From assembly GCA_018287875.1 (NCBI GenBank), contig JAGVVL010000001.1, positions 7,440,001 to 7,504,000 on the forward strand: a stretch of DNA of 64,000 bases. The letters run 5' to 3'. Below, in pieces: positions 47,163 through 58,892 of the stretch (positions within the stretch are counted from its first letter, which is position 1; every line of letters starts with the position of its first letter). The notes beneath the pieces are model-generated. The model saw only the letters and a program-made list of their open reading frames with translations. It had not been told where the DNA came from and ran no database searches. A program made the position numbers and the translations under genes. The DNA is from Nigrospora sphaerica. Its lineage: Eukaryota > Ascomycota > Sordariomycetes > Amphisphaeriales > Apiosporaceae.

Positions 47163-47767
47163 TCTAGGGCGAGGCTCCCGGGAACGGGCACAGGGTAGTG
47201 AAGCGGTTCGCCTCTACCCTGCCCGCCATGAGACCATGGGTCAGCGGCATGGCCGCCGCGAAGGCATCCATACGAGTAGACGGCGTTGATGGCGTTAATG
47301 ACATTTACAACAAGTCCTACACTTTCGTCTGAAATAAGCACGCTTCGCCCTGGTCCCGCCATCCTTCCTTCCCTATTGTTGCCCTTATTCCATGCCTTCT
47401 CTTCTATGCTATCCTCGCGGAAGAATTAGGTATCGTTCAAATCAGCACGCACATGCTTTCCATACCGCCTCCCCCGTTGTTTCTCTCCGATTCGAGCTTG
47501 TTAGAGTGCGAAATTGCGGCATCGTGTGCTCCCATTCGCTCGGCGCAGACCTAAAAACATTTCACAGCCTGTCGGGGCAGTCCCATCAATCAGTCACATG
47601 TTCTCAATTGTGTGCTTTATTTGAGCAGTCCTTTACACACCCATGCCTTTCCAGAGGCAAATCCTTGCGTGCTCCGTTGTAATGGTTCATCAATCATGAA
47701 AAGCGCACGCATCTACGCTGAAGAAGCACAACCAAGGGGGGAAAGGGGTATTCTGGGAAAGGGGCAT
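47163..47767. other. Convergent 3' flank TRS33/MDH
   Basis: 600 bp between convergent stops, AT-richer, with no gene. Confidence 0.55.
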
Positions 47768-49154
47768 TTACTTCTGAGGGGGGTTGTGGGCAAAGGTGAT
47801 TCCTTTCTCAATGTTGCCCTTGAGACCCTTGACGCAAGCATCAAGCAGCGTCTTCTCCTTGTCCGTGATATTGGCCAGGATGTTGGTGGCCTTCTCGGCA
47901 CCGTTGGGCTGTGGGTGACGTTTGTTAGTGCTGTCGTTCTAGGCCGTTGCCCAAGCCGGGGGGGACTTACTCCAAGCTCGATGGGCACCGAGAAAAAGTC
48001 GCAGCCAGTCTTCTCAGCAATCTCCTTGCCGCCGGGAACACCGGGCAGGTACACATAGCTGGGCTCCACGAGACCCTTCTCGCCCTTGACAGCCTTGAGG
48101 ACCTTCTCGGCGAAGCTACCGTCATATTAGCTGGCATGACCGATATGAGCGGGTCAACACAACCTACCGGTAACCGGCGTAGGCCATGGACAGAGTGGCG
48201 GAGCCAGCACCATCCTTGGCCTTGACAACCTCGTCGCCACCAAACTGGACACGGTTCACCAGCGCGTCGTACTTGTCGTCAGGAATGCTGACGTTGTCGC
48301 TGATCTGGCTGAAGAGGGGAACAATGGTCTCTCCTGAGTGGCCGCCGATGACGGGGACCGTCAGGTCAGCGCCCGTCTTCTTGCCGGCAATTTCGGCAAC
48401 GAAGGTCTCGGCACGAACAATGTCAAGCGTGGTGACACCGAAGAGCCGCTGGGGGTTGAAAACACCCTTGGCCTTGAGGACCTCGGCGGCGATGGGAACA
48501 GTCGAGTTGACGGGGTTGGAAATGACCAGGATGAAGGCCTTGGGGGCCACCTCGGCGGCAATCTCGATGAGACCCTTGACGATGCCGGCGTTGATGTTGA
48601 ACAGGTCGTCCCGGGTCATGCCGGGCTTTCCTGCGTATGGTTAGTACGCACGGGCAGTGAATGGCGCATCGAGGTTGGTCGGGCGGAATACGTACGGGGA
48701 ATGCCGGCGGGGATGACGATGATGTCGGCATCCTTCATGGCAGCCTTACCGCCATCATCCTTGGGGAGATAGCCGGTGACTTTCTGCACAGCCAAAGAGG
48801 TCAGCCGCGCCCGTCATAGACGTGGTTTATAGGTCGGACACGAGCGTGTCCCGGTGCACTTACGGCGGTGGAGGAGATGTGAGACAGGTCGGTAGCGACA
48901 CCGGGGGTGTTGACGACATCGTAGAGGGCGAGCTCGTCGACGAGGGGGCAGAGCTTCAGCAGCAGCGAGAGGGGCTGGGATGACTGTGAGCAAGACGACG
49001 TCCCGAGCTCTCAAGAGCGTGTAAGTGGGCGAGCAAGCGTACCTGACCAATGCCGCCAGAGGCGCCAGCAACAACTGCATCATTGTGGTCAGCGGGGTGA
49101 TGCCAACAGGCGCAGGCCCCGAGGCCCGAGGGGCGGCTTACCAGCCTTGACCAT
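47768..49154 (-). CDS. Malate dehydrogenase, cytosolic type
   Basis: NAD-dependent interconversion of malate and oxaloacetate. Seven exons on the minus strand: 49154-49142, 49074-49043, 48974-48864, 48783-48696, 48630-48168, 48115-47971 and 47908-47768, giving 330 residues. The first two exons are 13 and 32 nt; only their inclusion gives the start [20 protein letters not shown], with the Rossmann glycines. Other signatures are [48 protein letters not shown], and the catalytic histidine in [11 protein letters not shown]. There is no presequence, which separates it from the mitochondrial enzyme and fits a cytosolic role in malate-aspartate exchange or gluconeogenesis. Confidence 0.95.
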
Positions 49155-51434
49155 GATTGCGGTGTATGTGTTTGGTGGGGGGAGACGGGAGCGGTGGATG
49201 GCAGGAGAGACGCGAGGATGGGAGTAGAGGACAAAGATAGAGTCTCGCTGCGACTGTGGGGTAGACGAGAGGTATGTAGAGCTGAGCCGTGGGTGGGGTT
49301 ACCGAGTCGACGATCTCGGAAGGGGGTATTGAGATGGACGAGAGAAAGGGAGGAGGACAAGAGGCTCCCTCGGGACGAAGACGGTGGCACTTATAGGAAG
49401 AACCTTTGCACGGGTAGAAGGGGAAGAAGAGCTTAGGCACGACGGGTAGGGAGGAGAAGGAGGTACCTCATAGGCGGTAGGCGAGGTACGACGACGGGGA
49501 AGGAGGGACGAGGAGGAGGTGCCGGTAGGTCCAGCGTTCGTTTGGCTCAGTACCTTCTCCTCCGAGAACTTATTCGCCTACCACCTTTACCTCTTTCTGT
49601 CTCCTCCCGACTTCCCTACTACCTGCATGGAACCTTAGGCACTCCCGGATAAGTAAGTGCCCAACCGGGAGGAGGTAATGTAGGTCAGGTCCATGACAGC
49701 GCGTAGGCACGGTATGTACATACCCTATGTACATATTACACACGCTGGTTGACCTAACCGTAAGTATACATTTCAGGCCATGCTGTCTCCCCCCAATGTG
49801 TACCTACCGACCTGGGAACGGGGTACCCATGGCTTATGGGATCCCATATGGAAATGGGAACGGTGGCCGGTGGCAGTCGCTACAAAGCTCCAACAGCCGT
49901 GGTGCAGGTGGATTAGGAGAGAGTGGGAAATGGCGGGGCAGTCCCAAAGCTTCGGTGGGCTCCCTGGCTGAATTGGGTTCGCATCCCCCCGTTCCCCCTC
50001 ATGGTCAGTCAGTACTACATACCTACTCCGTCCGGAGAATGCGAGATGGGGATGAGGCGCCCTGTGCATTACATCTGGAGGGGAGGGGAATGAACCATAG
50101 GGAAGGAAGGACAAGGTGGGTGTGCCGTCAGCCAGTCTTTCCCTTTCCCTCCCCATAGGCGCTGCTGCTGCTGGCTGGCTCTCCTCACATGAGGGAGGGG
50201 AGAGGAGGGGAAAGCTCTAGCCAACCAGGTCCGCCACTCCAGCCAGCTCGACCTTGTTTCGAGTCTAGCGGGACTAGGAGGTCTCAGTACCCCGCCGTCA
50301 CAAGCATAGTATCGTGTCCGTCCAAGGGTTTGTTTGTCGACACATCCCCTGCCGCCTGGCTGGGGAGGGGAATCGAAACCGAAAATGCGGGCGCGAGGCT
50401 ACCGTCTCTCCCTCGCCCTTCTTTTTTTATCCCGTCTCGCCACGGGATCCGATGGCCGGCTCCGTTTCACCTTCCTGCTTGCGTGGATGCAGTGAATCGT
50501 GGTGGTCGTCCCCCGGGCGCCGCAGGTTGGGCTGGAGCCAGAATAATAAGCCTGCGCATGCGCATGCGTCCGTGCAAGTGCCTCGGCAGCGCTCAGTGTC
50601 GACGTCAATGCCGACGACGTCTCTTTTCAATGCTCGTTCCCCCCCCCCCCCCAGGACCCTCGGATGTCTCTTAGCTCCAGCACCATCGGCGGGCACTGCG
50701 CGTTCCCTGGCCACGCCCATTCCGAGCCTCGCCGAGTTGACGCCTCGCGGGAGCGGGCAGCCCCGGGACCGCGGCTGCGCGATGCCGCCGTCTGCCGGAC
50801 TGGTCCGAGAACGAGCCACACACCTCACGCGTGCTGCCTTGCCCAGGCACTTTCTTCTTCGGTCATCCGTCGCCTTGGCGGGCGTAATAGCCCTCTCACG
50901 GACCCCGTGACATTCGCATTTCGGCTGCGCGCCCGCGGACAATCGGCTTGCCCCGACACCATGAGGCCCAACAGTTTCACGACTCCACTGCCAAGTCCAA
51001 CTCTCGCGGCAGCACAAACAAGCGCTCCATGGTGATCTCTTCGCCGCCGGCACGTCTGGCCCGTCTCAAACTCGGCTATTTATAACTACATGCCGCTGTC
51101 GCTAACCCCCATGCTTTTTTGCATCCCAGTCGAGAGCGCCTGCGTTCCACACCAGCGCGCCCGACGCCGTCGAGAACCCCCGTCCACACGGACCTCCATC
51201 GTCACTCTGGAGCCGGGAGGGCCGGCTGTCTCAGTATGCGCCAAGACGAGACTCTCGTGCTGGTGTGTTGGTTTCTTCTCATTTTGGTTTATGTAGAGGA
51301 CCCCTATCACGGTCGGCATGAAGTGTGTGGATTAAAAAGCAACCTGGACCTGTTCGCCGACCTGACCCTGTTGTTGTTTACAAAGCAAGCTGCTCCGGCA
51401 TGCTTAGCACCCATTCCCTCGTTTCCGGTGAGAT
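49155..51434. other. Gene-free interval of 2.3 kb
   Basis: This holds the MDH promoter (purine-rich on the plus strand, 49200-49520) and the eL28 3' flank. It includes a poly-C tract at 50641-50652 and a GCATGC-type alternation near 50555. Open frames of up to 208 codons overlap on both strands and look spurious. Confidence 0.5.
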
Positions 51435-52150
51435 CTACGCCTCCTGGGCCGCGGCCTTCTTGGCCTTGTTGCCGCGCAGCTTCTTCTCGGGGGCGGACTT
51501 GGTGGGGCGCTGCGAGTGGCGGATGGCCGAGGCGCGCTGGACAGCGGCCTCACGGAGGTCGGGGCGGTATCCGTTCTTGGCGACCTGGTTGGCAACGGCC
51601 TTGTAGGTCCTGTGCGCTCCATGTTTAGTATGTTTCCTGCTCCCCTCTTCTTCCCCTTGTGCTGCCCGGCTCGTGGCCGGGGCTCGTGGCTACTCACTTG
51701 CGGTTGCTCTTGCCACCGTGGAAGACGGTCTCGGTGACCAGCTTGCCGGGGTGCTGAGTGGCAGCGGTCTTCTTGGTGAGGACCTTGACGCCACCCTTCT
51801 CGGCGGGAACGACACCGACGGCCTGTTATACTGTCAATTTCCGTCGCGCTTCGGCAGGGGGGCCGCGAGCAGCTCGTGGGCGCCGTCCATCGTACCTTGT
51901 CGTTGACGAAGCCGGCGTACTTGCGGGTGTGCAGGTTCTTCAGGTTCAGGGGGTCGCGGGAGAAACGGACACCACCACCCTCCTTGCGGGTGACGATGTA
52001 GGCATTGTTGTCACCTGTTGCCCTAGTTTAATAAACGTCGCTCCCCGGGCCGAAAACGGGCGCCTTTGGGCTCTGCCCGCCGGGGGGGGCAAACTTACGG
52101 ACGATCTGCCAGATCAAGTCGGACGAAATCTGATCGCTGATAGCAGACAT
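51435..52150 (-). CDS. RPL28: 60S ribosomal protein L28 (eL28)
   Basis: Exons on the minus strand: 52150-52099, 52014-51896, 51822-51698 and 51609-51435, giving 156 residues. The N-terminus MSAISDQISSDLIWQIVR-DNNAYIVTR and the following GGVRFSRDPLNLKNLHTRKYAGFVNDK match eL28, a eukaryote-specific large-subunit protein absent from budding yeast but present in filamentous fungi and animals. The C-terminus is Lys/Ala-rich (SAPEKKLRGNKAKKAAAQEA). All three introns are 73-88 nt with consensus ends, usual for fungal ribosomal-protein genes. In yeast the symbol RPL28 is used for a different protein (uL15). Confidence 0.94.
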
Positions 52151-52913
52151 TTTGGCGGCGTGGTGGGAGTTGGAGAGGTCGGATTACGAGGTGTACGGGA
52201 CGGCTTTCGGTTCAGGGAATCAATCTCGAGGCTCAGAATTGTCCACGGCGTTGTAGATTTCAGTATTGTGGGATTTCAGTCGTTACCCTACTAATTATTG
52301 GGGTGTGGCTTGGAGGCATGGGTCGCGTGGCGTTTGCGGCTGGGAGTTCCGGTTAGTCAGTATAAAGTGGGGCACCGGCCAGCCTGGCATTGCCCACCTT
52401 CTCTAGAATAGGTGATGGATCCACATATCCATGGATACGGGTCTCGCGAGCCGCCGGGCAGGCAAAGCTGCGCATTGATCGGGCGGCCCCCCCTTCGTGT
52501 AGCCAGCATCTGTTGTTGCTAAGTCCCCGGCCCAGCGCATTACTGTGTATGGCTGTGTGTCGTCAGCTGCCTCTCTCACGATCCTGTTGCTTCAGCCGTC
52601 AACAACCCCAGATATCCCAGTCATCGCAGCCCATGGCCTGATGGCAGCATCCTAGTTGCGTCTGCACGTACTGCGATACTCTTTTCCTTTCTTACTCGTC
52701 TTATTAATCTTCGCCTCGACTCACTTCCTTTCGCACCGTCGCCGCCTTCCTCTCCTTACACCCGCTCCGTCCGATCCGAGGACCGCTCCTTTCCGGACCC
52801 GTTGGACAGCATTTCCACCACCGCCCGCCCGCCGCGCCCTTCCTTTTTCGTACTCGCATTTGGGCCCGCCCCACGATACGTCATCGGCACGCGACGAGCA
52901 ACCCCGGCCCAAC
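52151..52913. promoter_or_regulatory. Divergent promoter region eL28/DUF2015
   Basis: 760 bp between divergent starts. The DUF2015 side is pyrimidine-rich and open in frame upstream of its ATG, but without another ATG. No named operator is identified. Confidence 0.45.
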
Positions 52914-53297
52914 ATGGCCTACCTCCTCTACTCCCTCACCCTCCTCGTCTTGATCGCCGGCACCGTCCTCTACCTCACGCGCGGCCACTGGATGCACCTC
53001 CTGCCGGACCTGTCCGAGGGCCGCTCCTACCTCTACTCGCGCCTGCCCTCGACCTTTGCCGGCGACATGGCGGCCGGCCTGTCGAGCAGCACCTTCGACC
53101 TGACGGGCAACCTCGAGGCGGGCGATGGCCGCGCTGGCCTTGATGATGCCGCCAAGGCCGAGATCCTCAAGATCATGAAGAAACGCCGCATGAAGTTCGA
53201 CGAGGCGCGCCGTGTCTACACGGAACAACTCTTCAGCGCCAACGGAATCGGCGCCGACGGCCGCCCCCGGGACCCCAAATTCGTCAGCTTCTCATGA
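52914..53297 (+). CDS. DUF2015 small membrane-anchored protein
   Basis: Single exon, 127 residues. A hydrophobic N-terminal segment (about 4-22, LLYSLTLLVLIAGTVLYL) looks like a signal anchor, and the soluble remainder ends with the fungal DUF2015 signature: KKRRMKFDEARRVYTEQLF, then NGIGADGRPRDPKFVSFS at the C-terminus. Function is unknown; the family is largely restricted to filamentous ascomycetes. The ATG at 52914 follows an AACATGG context; the frame is open further upstream but without ATG. Confidence 0.88.
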   Translation: MAYLLYSLTLLVLIAGTVLYLTRGHWMHLLPDLSEGRSYLYSRLPSTFAGDMAAGLSSSTFDLTGNLEAGDGRAGLDDAAKAEILKIMKKRRMKFDEARRVYTEQLFSANGIGADGRPRDPKFVSFS

Positions 53298-55595
53298 GGC
53301 GGCGCGCCGCGGAATGTGGAGTGTCGACGAGGACCAGCGGGGAAACCCCCGCCTTCGGGCTTTCTACCTTTTCCACTTTTGACCCTGCTTTTCTGGTCTT
53401 GTTGGGTGTTGCGGCGTTCTGTTCCCCGTGCCGACGTCGGGGACCGAAATGGTCTACTTGCCTAGCATGAGGAAGGAGGGAGACTGTGGCCCCGCCGCTG
53501 ACATTGCTCGGTGCGGAGGAATGTTCGTGTATGAAAAAGGACGCGAACACCTTTTGGTCACATGGGTGCAGGGCCGCGCGACATCATGGCTGGACCTTGG
53601 TCGCAAATCCCATCTTGCTTTCGTTTCCTTTTTTCCCGTTTTACTCTATGCTCCAACTGCTATTACTGCAACATCTACTGCCACAGCCACTACTGCTCTT
53701 GCCACGTATTGCGCAACGAGCTATTTCCTTGCCAGTTTTTCCTGTATGAGGATAATGGAAACTGTTTCGTATCCCACTACTAGTATAGATTAGCGCCATC
53801 CAGCTTTCGCTCTGGCAGTGTGTGACGATACTTGTGTTAACTACGGGGTCCCCGTATCCGATACCTTGCCAAGTCGTCGTACTGCGATGAGGCTACCACG
53901 GACACTGTATTCGAGTGTACCTACCGCCTTGCACTGCAATTCCGGGCTTTTCGTTGTGCAAGTCCGACAGACAAAGCTCGACGTCGCCGACACTACTCAC
54001 ACGGGCCGTTTGTTTACACTATAATCCGTAATGAGTTGCCGAGGCAGTCGGTTGCCTTGATAACACGAATTAGTCGTGCCCACCCCCGGTTCCAAGAAAC
54101 TGCCCAAGAAGGAGGTGATACACCTACCGAGAGCGGATGGAAGTGCATTCCCCTTCACCTCATCCTCCGCTTCGATGGGAAGATAACCCAATTTACACAG
54201 AACGTCACCTTGCCCTTGCTCACCATTCTTCGGGCGGACCCGAGCAGGACTCGCTGGCTGTTCGGGACGTTCAGATCACCCGGAAGGGATGGATGGTCGT
54301 GTGCTTATGCATGGAGAGCAGCGCGCAGTCCAGTCACTACTCCGTATATTCGAGGAGAGGTTCGACGCAATCACGACGCTTAGACTAGTATTTCTTATAC
54401 GCAGGAGGCCCATCGCAGGCTTGAACAGGCCCGAAAGTTGGGACTGCCCATTCGGGCCGGACGCCGTCTTCCTGAGAGCGTAGCAATCGTAACCCAGTGC
54501 CGAAAGACCCCCGGATGTTGCCAGTCAGGGGGTTGAATCGAAGCATATGATTGCTGCCGTGGGTGGGTGGGTTTGCGATGCGCAGACGAAGGAGGGAACC
54601 TGGCTTCCTCCGCCTGTCCACCTCTACTTCCTCGTCTTCATGTACCCCTACAGCCCTTTACAGATTCGCACTACGCGGGCAGGTAGTCCAGAGTACATCG
54701 TATCTGTAAGCCGACTTGCCTCATCCTGGCCCAGACTCGCCGTAGCTACCCCAATCGTGATGCATTCGCGCAATGTCATAGGTATCCCGCAACTGAGGAT
54801 TAGCGGACGCGTTTGCGTACGTGTATATCAGCACCGCTATGCGGGTTGTGGAGGCGTTCAAGTGACGGTGAATGTTGAGCAACAAGACTGCGAATCCTTC
54901 TGGGCTTCCAGAAAGTCAAATGAAGACATGGACCACCGGCGAGTCGGTCCCTCGAGGCTGCCCGTCGTCCCGACTCCCATTCCAGCGGGAGGGCTTGTGT
55001 TGCAACCAAAGATGGGATTCAGCAAGCCCCATCAAAGCAGCCCTGCAGATGTAAACCGCCTTGGGGGGAGCACCGATCCAAAGAACGACCGTCATCGAAC
55101 GATGCCGCCAATAAGATCGTACCAGAGCCTCCGTGTCTCCGCACATCTCGAGGCGAACCCGATCGAGTGAGTGCCGGCGCGATTCCGTTCCCGTACACAG
55201 ATCCAAATACATGACGGGGGTCCGGGGTTTACGGAATGATCCACGCCGCTGGTCACCATCGGTGTGGATCGTGAACCAGCGTCCAAGTCCATCATTCTTT
55301 GATGAAAAGCGGCGAGGACGACAACGATGAAGACGAGAATCTTGTACGCACGCGCATCGGGCATACCCAGCAGTGCCATTTCATCGTGTTTGGTCAAGTG
55401 TCGTACTATGAATCGAACCATCCGATGTATACTGTACGCCGAAACACTGGCGGACTACGCGAGTTGCCCTTGGCACCACGCGACCTACCACAATGGTCCA
55501 GGGGCCGGATGCGCCTGCGCGGCAGACGGGATAGAGGGTTCCATTAATGTATTGTGTGGACGAACTGCCATGGTGGCTATCTACGGGTCCGACAT
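53298..55595. other. Gene-free interval of 2.3 kb
   Basis: Between the DUF2015 stop and the UstYa-like stop. Open frames of up to 207 codons occur, without start context, domain or splice pattern. No transposon ends recognised. Confidence 0.5.
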
Positions 55596-56517
55596 CTAGT
55601 GATCCGGTTCGCCTGGCGTCTGAGGGACACCGTGCTCGATGGCCCAACTGCGGATGTTTTCGTAGTTCCTGCACACGTGCGGCGTCGTGTAGTCGGGCCA
55701 AGGGTCGCCGTCGCCAAAGGGGAAGCGGAAGGCGAAAACGTTGACGTCGCCTTGGCACATGATAAACTGCCGCAGGGCATCGATGCAGTGGTCGATGTGC
55801 CCGTGGAGGTCGTGCTTCTCGGCCGCCACGTCGCCGCCGAGCTGCTGGTAGTGCGACTTGTAGTTGGCCTGGCGCATCAGGTTCAGGCAGTGAAGCTGGT
55901 GGAAGACTTCGACGGCGACACGGTACCCCTTTTCGCCCGTGGCCGGGTTGGTGATCTCGAGGGCGCCTTCGGGATCGAGACCCATCTTGATCATCTCTTC
56001 ACGGGATACCATGGTATCCGGGACTGCGGTTCTGGGTTAGTGCCATGCCTTTCATGTGAGCGAGCCTGCTGCTAGCTTGAACATACTGCCATCCGTGATG
56101 TATTCCCACATCTTGTCCACTTCCGGCCCCTTGCCGACGAAGGGGCCCTCGGGGATGGCGGGAAGGTCGAAGTGTTGGATCTCGTACTTGATGGCGCCCA
56201 GTGCCGGCGCTGTTGCTCTTTGTTAGACGGCAGGTAGGATGACACGGGGCTTTTCGTATCGACTTACAGTAGGTCTCGGGTGGCCTATCAAGCAGGACGC
56301 CCTGCTTGGCTGACCTCATGCATAACGACAGCGCAAAAAATGTCAACGACAGCGACAGAAGAACACCGTGGGCGATCCACGGCCAATACGGCGTGACCCG
56401 AGCCAGTCTTTTGGGCAGAGAGGTGGAGCGGAACTTGGACGACCACTTCTCAGCCACGCCATCGGCCCCCGTCAGAGGCTCCTCCTCCTCGATTGAGACG
56501 TCACGGTAGGGCGCCAT
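55596..56517 (-). CDS. UstYa-family (DUF3328) membrane protein
   Basis: Exons on the minus strand: 56517-56268, 56209-56087 and 56023-55596, giving 266 residues. A cytoplasmic acidic N-terminus (1-40) is followed by one membrane helix (about 47-67) and a lumenal domain beginning ETYSPALGAIKYE. Both family motifs HxxHC are intact: H166-QL-H169-C170 and H200-ID-H203-C204. UstYa-type proteins perform oxidative steps such as cyclisation or chlorination in dikaritin RiPP and cyclochlorotine pathways, and act in the secretory system. The intron 2 acceptor is the inner CAG, since the upstream AG breaks frame. The gene lies head to head with the repeat-protein gene at 58893. Other members of the family have no known substrate, so function is open. 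Confidence 0.9.
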
Positions 56518-58234
56518 GGTGAACGAAGCAAGCGACTACACAAGTATTAAAAAAGAAGATGACGCACACCAGGTGCAGAAAGAAGCATAGGAACCACGCA
56601 ATCCTCAAGAGCGCAGGCGAAGGTTGACAGGTAAGTAAAGGAAGAAGACGAAAGATACGAGGCAAGGGGAAGGAGGGCGGGAAGGGGAGGGGGAACAGCA
56701 AGAGAGGCTGTGGCCGACTGTGCGAGTTAGCGAGTACGATGCTTCTTGTCCGGATCCCATGGCTCTGGGCGACATGGGCGCCATCTGTGCCCGGCGCCAA
56801 TCACCCACAGCTTCAGGAACCCAGGCAGTGCGGCCGTCTGGTACACGCAGCGATGCGACGGAGAAGACCAGCAGGCCGGAAAGTCGAGTCGAGCCGATCG
56901 TTGGCAATCTCGCTAGCCAAGCGCCAAGGGGGATCGACCTTGGCTTCAAACAATGCGCGACGTCTCACGGATGATGCTGGGGGGGGGGTTGAGATGGGCG
57001 GCACCATTTGACACAACATGAGACGGAAAACGATTGCCCTATGCGGCTGTCAGCGGGCCGCTGAGGCTCAAGACAATGGATGACTGGGCCATCTACTGTC
57101 CGCTGGTAAGCAACCCTGCTTATGTTAGGTACTGGGTAGGCAACATAGGGAAGGAAGACGGTATCCATGCTTCGGGCGGGCCCGCTTTGTGTTCTGGCGG
57201 TCCCCAGCCTGCCTCTCTTGCCCGCCCCTGGCGAGCCTGGCACCTGCCGCGACGCTCGCGATGATTGACTTGGCGAGAGGCTTGTATCGACTTGCAGCAT
57301 GAACGTCAGGCGGATGGAAGGCGCGAAGCGAGCAGATCACGGGACATGTAGACGGCGACGCATTCCCGCACAGATTCATCAACCATCCATCCATCCCATC
57401 AACCACGATGCCGGGGGGCTGGTGTCTTCTTGTTGGTGCAAAGCCAGGACACCTGCATCGCCTACCTCGATGCATTGGACTTCTCCATCTGGCGTCGGAT
57501 TCGAGTTCCATCTCGCTGGGTCCCCATCCAGTGCCGGACCAGGTTCCCCCAAAAGTACCTCTTTTTAGGATAGTGGCCGTTTGAACTCGCATCGAGGTGA
57601 CTTTGGCGGGGCTCGTCATCAACCAGGGAGGGCTCCGGCATCGAATTGGATGCTGGGCTGGACCGAGTCTCCAGGTTGGGTTCTTGAGCTTCTTCCTCCC
57701 ACCCGAACCGGTGGATAGAGCAACTCGAATCGACCATGATCGCCCATCCCGTGCATAACGACCAGTATGACCAGAGCCCAGCGGCCGCTACACACAATGT
57801 GCCGAATTCTTGGCAGAAAACAAGGCCGCTGGGGCCGCAGGGGAAGGGGCATGGGCCACCCCTGCGCGCCTTTTACCCAGCACCTCATTCGTGATGCCCG
57901 CCGCAACGCCGTTTCATCCACTCGCGCGGCGGTCCAACCAGCGCACCCGGCGGCTCAGCGAGCCTCAATGCACCGCCCACAACTCCGACAGCGCTACGCG
58001 GGCCCGTCGCCGACTTCTGCCGGCTGAGACGCCACCCTGGCTCGCGAGAGCAGGGCCCTGCATCCAGTCCGTTTCACCGCCCCGCAAGGGGACCTGCAAA
58101 TAGCACCAAGCTTGGAGATGATGCCTCTTTCTACCATAACAAACAACCAATGGCTTGGCGATCCACCATAGGAGCTGTGGCAGACCCTGAGCACCACCAT
58201 CCGGCTCGATACACCACTGCGAAGAACCAATCTT

Positions 58235-58249
58235 CCCCCCCCCCCCCCC
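58235..58249. repeat. Poly-C tract
   Basis: Fifteen consecutive C residues upstream of the repeat-protein gene. Similar C tracts lie downstream at 61179-61191 and 61357-61369. Confidence 0.9.
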
Positions 58250-58728
58250 GGGCCAGCCAAGAGCCGGCAAAGGGCAAGTGTAGCCCGTCCTCCCCCCCTT
58301 GTCCACCGTGAGGCTCTTGACATGGGGGGTCCGTGACGACCGGGTCAGAGGCCTCATCTTGCGAAGTCGGAAACAGGGGCCTTTTAGACTCATCGCTGTT
58401 CCTGGCCCCGTCCACCCTGGCTTGAGAGGCCCGTTGTCTGGTCCTGGCAGCCCGTGGTGCTGACCAGCAGCATCCACTTCACCCGTCAGTGCCTCGCGGT
58501 GCAAGCGGCACCCTTTCTCGAGCGGGCTGCTCTCCCCCGCGAGTTTCGCCATATCGGTTCGAAGCCTGGATTTGGTAAGCGAGCGTGGAAGTAGGACTCC
58601 GTGATGAGACTCCAGTTGAGACAGGCTCAGCATCCATCATTGGGTCCCTTGTCCGCCATCCAATGTGGCCCCGGACAAAGAAAACAAGGTTATTTGCGAC
58701 CCCAGTCCAGGGCGGCGAGAAGGTCGGT

Positions 58729-58734
58729 TATAAA
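58729..58734 (+). promoter_or_regulatory. TATA box of the repeat-protein gene
   Basis: TATAAA within GGTTATAAAGGTTCC, 159 bp before the ATG, followed by a CT-rich leader (about 58760-58880) and a CACCATG start context. This is a typical layout for a strongly expressed fungal gene. Confidence 0.6.
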
Positions 58735-58892
58735 GGTTCCAACCACGCTCCCCATTCCCTCCAGTCTTGGCCACTCACTCATTCACCATTGATCTCTTTC
58801 ACCGGTTCGACACCGTTCTTTCTTTCGCTTCTCCACCACTTTTGTTTGTACTGTTACATTCGTTCAGCTGCCGGACAGCCCAATCATTCACC

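Larger units (their letters stand above)
56518..58892. promoter_or_regulatory. Divergent intergenic region UstYa-like / repeat protein
   Basis: 2.4 kb between divergent start codons. It holds a poly-C tract (58235-58249), a TATA box and a pyrimidine-rich leader on the repeat-protein side. A 222-codon minus-strand frame (57965-58633) has no domain or membrane signal and I do not call it a gene. Confidence 0.5.

Noticed and set aside
58548..58572. GGTTCGAAGCC string resembling a tRNA B box
   Set aside because: No cloverleaf can be formed from the sequence upstream, and no A box lies at the right distance.
57965..58633. 222-codon minus-strand frame between the UstYa-like and repeat-protein genes
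   Set aside because: Gly/Pro/Arg-rich, runs through a poly-C tract and has no domain, signal peptide or membrane helix; it overlaps the presumed promoter.
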